This document shows positions 9,401 through 9,982 of a stretch of 9,982 nucleotides of DNA, piece by piece. The number at the start of each line of letters is the position of its first letter. The first letter of the stretch is position 1. The position numbers and the translations under genes are program-made. Below the pieces are notes generated by a model. That model was given only the letters and a program-made list of their open reading frames with translations. It made no database searches and had not been told where the DNA came from. Origin of the DNA: Planctomycetota bacterium (GTDB lineage Bacteria > Planctomycetota > UBA11346); the NCBI GenBank assembly GCA_007131555.1, contig SLQH01000049.1, forward strand, positions 1 through 9,982, in the 5' to 3' direction.

Positions 9401-9476
9401 GCGCGGCAGTACATTCAGCGAGGAACAACAGGCCGCCATTCGGGCCTACACCCGTCGCCTGTTGGCTGAGGAGTGA
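3459..9476 (+). CDS. Giant DUF4175-like membrane protein with coiled-coil stalk and 31-residue repeats (2005 aa)
   Basis: Residues 1-30 are short and basic (DRRRRRLAG). Membrane helices lie at about 34-53, 65-86 and 158-177, with a helical stretch between the second and third. Beta-rich Ig-like sequence follows to about 510, including the conserved MRLTPPEYTGL (PPEYTG 300-305) typical of DUF4175-type proteins next to VWA/GATase-like genes. Residues about 518-1323 are charged, Arg/Glu/Gln/Ala-rich and heptad-like: probably long coiled coils, Arg-rich first, more acidic later. Six 31-residue Ala/Pro/Asp repeats occupy 1324-1509. A second helical region (about 1530-1870), an Ala/Pro/Gly linker (about 1875-1944) and a 44-residue tail (1962-2005, with AWARLPERERRAIRDQR and IRAYTRRLL) complete it. 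No catalytic motif was recognised. Three helices then a long tail suggest a large extracytoplasmic, possibly periplasm-spanning structural protein; topology is inferred. It looks longer than typical relatives, largely from coiled-coil and low-complexity sequence. Start 3459 is favoured by SD and ATGA overlap. Confidence 0.92.
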   Translation: MTQSEKDVMTGLPDDLCLLVEATDRRRRRLAGLQGLVGAVLVMLIGAAIVVLGDSLGNISDTVRPLLSSLLWVTVLALVGVRAVWPWLRRESPVQTARRIESAADGDLHERFSAAVALVASSNAQHWMVRRTVALAGNEVAGVRPAAAVPSAGVQKRLRLLAVVALPFLLSLAWADARVWWGRAMLPWADILRPAEHRVDLLVDDHLRVVRGRQVEIAVVVDPDPKTADMHVQWADGRRQRLPLNRGEQHPEGRRFDRQIDGVMQDAALHVVAADGRSRTVRIEVLDPPQISNARMRLTPPEYTGLGTRSQNAGPLTVLVGTTVSLVVETTGPGIESLLVVTDDPAAQLPLQSSGDGRWVLDGWQPDAEQACRWRLAMVDAAGGSHVLAGPWALQTRSDQAPQVQLAVIGGENYFATDEVISLELQAEDDIALESLDLVMEDRRRGGWIHRTRPLPLDAPHRGLWQRRHFIDLAALAAEPDGTLVVELVAVDIGGQEGRSGPLVIHIADRDAVADHRRGRRLRALQADVEGVRRRLDGVRSQLRPLTVGISESDAHDIFMADLRRTERGVRHAVADLQTLVAGWPYPIDDEIGRAEAGLRLRAEAWRRIYGGDLLRATQHLRRADEGAMDDLLKSLDRSLDDIDLWLSGIVLCAAATESGDLARQSSHDQRRAESAASVLEAHLAWIGPRRDRDEHLAATMARVPPALARRAWEDLRQALSAGHEAVRMVTGWADEVTDRDLQRIRADIGRVVMPVPSVALSALDQATLVPQTQSVRAVAEYSAAAQRRLERLLRDWRPDRDHPLALDDGLARQLGDHLRERTEHLQRERDPERRGEILADIEATDRALQEMINERRRDLRRAMVDRDATTARQRDLREASRRLRAAEAQRERLAEAVAEARREPDQRPDLRREGRDLQRATQELSGALAEVRQSAVSPHRERALRAMAQGDQEALEQAVAAMHDALQAAGRDQEAAAVAAAEDDRRALAAVLDELRPGDDEAPDDLRAAARELGRLAEEWSADTVSPELQSDILADAASILAEQAARQDDERAADILDRARAALADEEHDRAALLAQQAELLEDMRRGRVDLDDEQIDGAPALTPAQSIAALSDPAAELAAVARELRRLDEEDEQVVADVLRALDHHPELRALVEQPGLDPQDPGLDDARHRQQLSEDLKDRRHDVIAAEEAQRAADDHADQVRQRVVEELAATAAEIEAVQADLSDEARAVLEAVARQVDERRRQLEALSLLQAEDAHRDPFDDDRQSPGSHDIAAALDQLREALSAVAEVGDQDGRPEVAVVDDGGVSDTDDVAAADMASADVAAGEAGAVPADADLGADEPAMAAAADAPGDAAPGEAGAAPADAAPGADDPAVAAADGAPDDGAPGAADAAPADAAPGAPDPATAAADGAPGDAAPGAADAAPADAAPGADDPAVAAADGAPDDAAPGAADAAPADAAPGVADPAMAAADGAPGDAAAGEAGAAPADAAPGAADPAVAAAPGAPGAPGDAAAGAPAAAPGAGAPGSDEMQADPVARAEAALAAAHEALRQAAEAGDARPADLAMAAAEYQALAEDMRQRAEQHGRVVDVPDARVFEEALQRREMEEAAQHRQEALRRQAVLAAVQEEAEQLIDHGVTPLAQFWSDLDAAAQAQPGHRALADMGQHLATLAHDLVEASQTANAAGQHQEFWADQLAATQDRAWQAVGEEAAVADAQPAVPLAAAQQAFADLAAARQVLEEAEAHPHLAQDHRHRRERAQERVQAAQQAVEEHRARAMEAAGELMAAVPAVPAQINPTASAAGLAAQAAQSQQQADGLRALADHLGQEGEAESAASVAASAQLAAAEAAAARSQLQSRDPLLDQQLAAGAQPPADAPPAAGMPPASGAPAAADAPAAAPGPGEGAPAQAAAQAAAAAAAGQAAAAAAQAMQPGAGSGDGGNIGPAEPSELRVDEAPEGIDQAAWARLPERERRAIRDQRGSTFSEEQQAAIRAYTRRLLAEE
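7428..7985 (+). repeat. Six tandem 93-bp repeats encoding 31-residue Ala/Pro/Asp units
   Basis: In-frame tandem array inside the giant DUF4175-like gene. Units start at 7428, 7521, 7614, 7707, 7800 and 7893, each exactly 93 bp. The marker CTGCCGATGCGG recurs at 7555, 7648, 7741, 7834 and 7927, with a diverged copy at 7462. The peptide unit begins GDAAPGAADAAPADAAPGAD and ends DPAVAAADGAP. The first unit is the most diverged; the last runs into an Ala/Pro/Gly tail (to about 8050). Unit starts alternate GD and DD, pointing to a 186-bp higher-order duplication. Predicted to be an extended, acidic, disordered linker. The copy number probably varies between strains. Confidence 0.97.
9081..9290 (+). 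repeat. Ala/Pro/Gly/Gln low-complexity linker in the giant gene
   Basis: Residues about 1875-1944 are almost wholly Ala, Pro, Gly and Gln: Pro-rich first (PPADAPPAAGMPPASG), then poly-Ala blocks broken by Gln and Gly, ending in GAGSGDGG. There is no regular unit like that of the 93-bp array. It probably forms a flexible tether between the second helical region and the conserved C-terminal tail. Confidence 0.8.
9468..9473 (+). promoter_or_regulatory. Shine-Dalgarno sequence for the alpha/alpha-repeat gene
   Basis: GAGGAG directly precedes the TGA stop of the giant gene and sits 7 nt before the ATG at 9481. It supports that start and coupled expression with the upstream gene. Confidence 0.75.
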
Positions 9477-9480
9477 AGTC

Positions 9481-9982
9481 ATGACTGCTGCCCCATCGTA
9501 TCGCCTAGTCATGCTGACGCCGCTGCGGCGCTGCCTGGTATGGACGCTGATGATCGTCCCGATGCTGTCGGTGCTGGCCGAGGAACTCAGTGATGAGGCC
9601 ATCATCGCTCGATTGCAGGAACAGCGCCCCGAAGATCGGGCTATCAGTTCTGGTCTTGAATGGCTGCGTGCCCAACAGGATGAGACGGGTGCGGTCGGTG
9701 GTTCGGGACGCCATTCCACAGCCTTCACCAGCCTGGCGGTGATGGCTCATCTGGCCGCCGGTCATGCCCTGCATGATCCCGAACATGGACCCTGGATACG
9801 GCGTGGCGTGGAGTACGTTCTGGCCCAACAGGAGGACAACGGCTATCTTGGCGAGCGGGACGGCAGTCGTATGTATGGTCATGGCATCGCCCTGTTGATG
9901 TTGGCTGAGGCCCTGGGCATGAGTGATGATCCGGGTCTGGATGAGAGTCTGCGCGATGCCTTGACCCGGGCGGTGGCGATCA
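9481..9982 (+). CDS. Secreted alpha/alpha-toroid (squalene-cyclase/prenyltransferase-like repeat) protein, N-terminal fragment
   Basis: The first 167 codons are visible and the frame is open to the window edge. Residues 1-33 look like a signal peptide: arginines near LTPLRRC, a hydrophobic core (LVWTLMIVPMLSV) and a likely cleavage after VLA, before EEL. Two copies of the helical repeat seen in prenyltransferase/squalene-cyclase-like proteins follow: LEWLRAQQDETGAVGG with TAFTSLAVMAHLAAG (about 59-94), and VEYVLAQQEDNGYLGE with MYGHGIALLMLAEALG (about 110-146). The repeats lie 51 residues apart, as expected for an alpha/alpha toroid. No DxDD cyclase motif is visible, but the region that would hold it may lie beyond the window. 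Secreted members next to VWA/DUF4175-like genes are common in planctomycetes and have no proven enzyme activity, so a terpene-cyclase function should not be assumed. The gene starts 4 bp after the previous stop and is probably co-translated with it. Confidence 0.88.
   Translation, partial: MTAAPSYRLVMLTPLRRCLVWTLMIVPMLSVLAEELSDEAIIARLQEQRPEDRAISSGLEWLRAQQDETGAVGGSGRHSTAFTSLAVMAHLAAGHALHDPEHGPWIRRGVEYVLAQQEDNGYLGERDGSRMYGHGIALLMLAEALGMSDDPGLDESLRDALTRAVAI

Noticed and set aside
7266..9728. 820-codon open frame on the minus strand
   Set aside because: It lies opposite the giant gene and the start of the next one. Its product is a Ser/Arg/Gly-rich low-complexity shadow of Ala/Gln/Asp codons, includes the reverse image of the 93-bp repeats, and shows no domain or convincing start context.
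9481..9982. Assignment as a true squalene-hopene cyclase
   Set aside because: A signal peptide and the neighbouring VWA/DUF4175-like genes fit the non-enzymatic secreted toroid proteins better, and the catalytic region is not in the window.

Overview
This high-GC window holds no RNA gene, mobile element or CRISPR array. It is one dense plus-strand block of four genes, the first cut by the left edge and the last by the right edge. There is almost no intergenic DNA: genes 1/2 and 2/3 overlap by 4 bp (ATGA), and genes 3/4 are 4 bp apart. Each internal start has a purine-rich Shine-Dalgarno sequence about 7 nt upstream, so the block looks like part of one translationally coupled operon. No promoter or terminator lies in the window. 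The gene order resembles the envelope clusters that follow MoxR ATPase and DUF58 genes in Planctomycetota and related PVC bacteria: BatA-like protein, VWA/glutamine-amidotransferase-like membrane protein, giant DUF4175-like membrane protein, then a secreted alpha/alpha-toroid (squalene-cyclase/prenyltransferase-like) protein. That order, the PA14 domain and the base composition suggest a planctomycete or close relative. This is inference from family knowledge, not a database match.

Region by region: 2-268 is the C-terminal end, with membrane anchor, of a BatA/aerotolerance-type protein. 265-3462 encodes a 1065-residue membrane protein with two N-terminal membrane helices, a VWA-like fold split by a helical insertion and carrying a degenerate MIDAS, an Ig-like strand region interrupted by a PA14 domain, a class I GATase-like domain without a visible catalytic cysteine, a beta-rich region and a C-terminal membrane helix. 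3459-9476 encodes a 2005-residue protein with three N-terminal membrane helices, beta-rich DUF4175-like domains, some 800 residues of charged helical or coiled-coil sequence, six near-perfect 31-residue Ala/Pro/Asp repeats (93-bp tandem repeats), a second helical region, an Ala/Pro linker and a distinctive 44-residue tail. 9481 to the window end is the start of a secreted alpha/alpha-repeat protein.

Probable common theme: an envelope complex in which the VWA-type proteins and the giant stalk-like protein are membrane anchored and expose large domains outside the cytoplasm, probably served by MoxR/DUF58 proteins encoded upstream of the window (not seen). The biochemical function of such clusters is not established. 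The most unusual features are the PA14 domain placed within the Ig-like region of the VWA/GATase-like protein, the helical insertion behind a degraded MIDAS motif, and the recently amplified 93-bp repeats.
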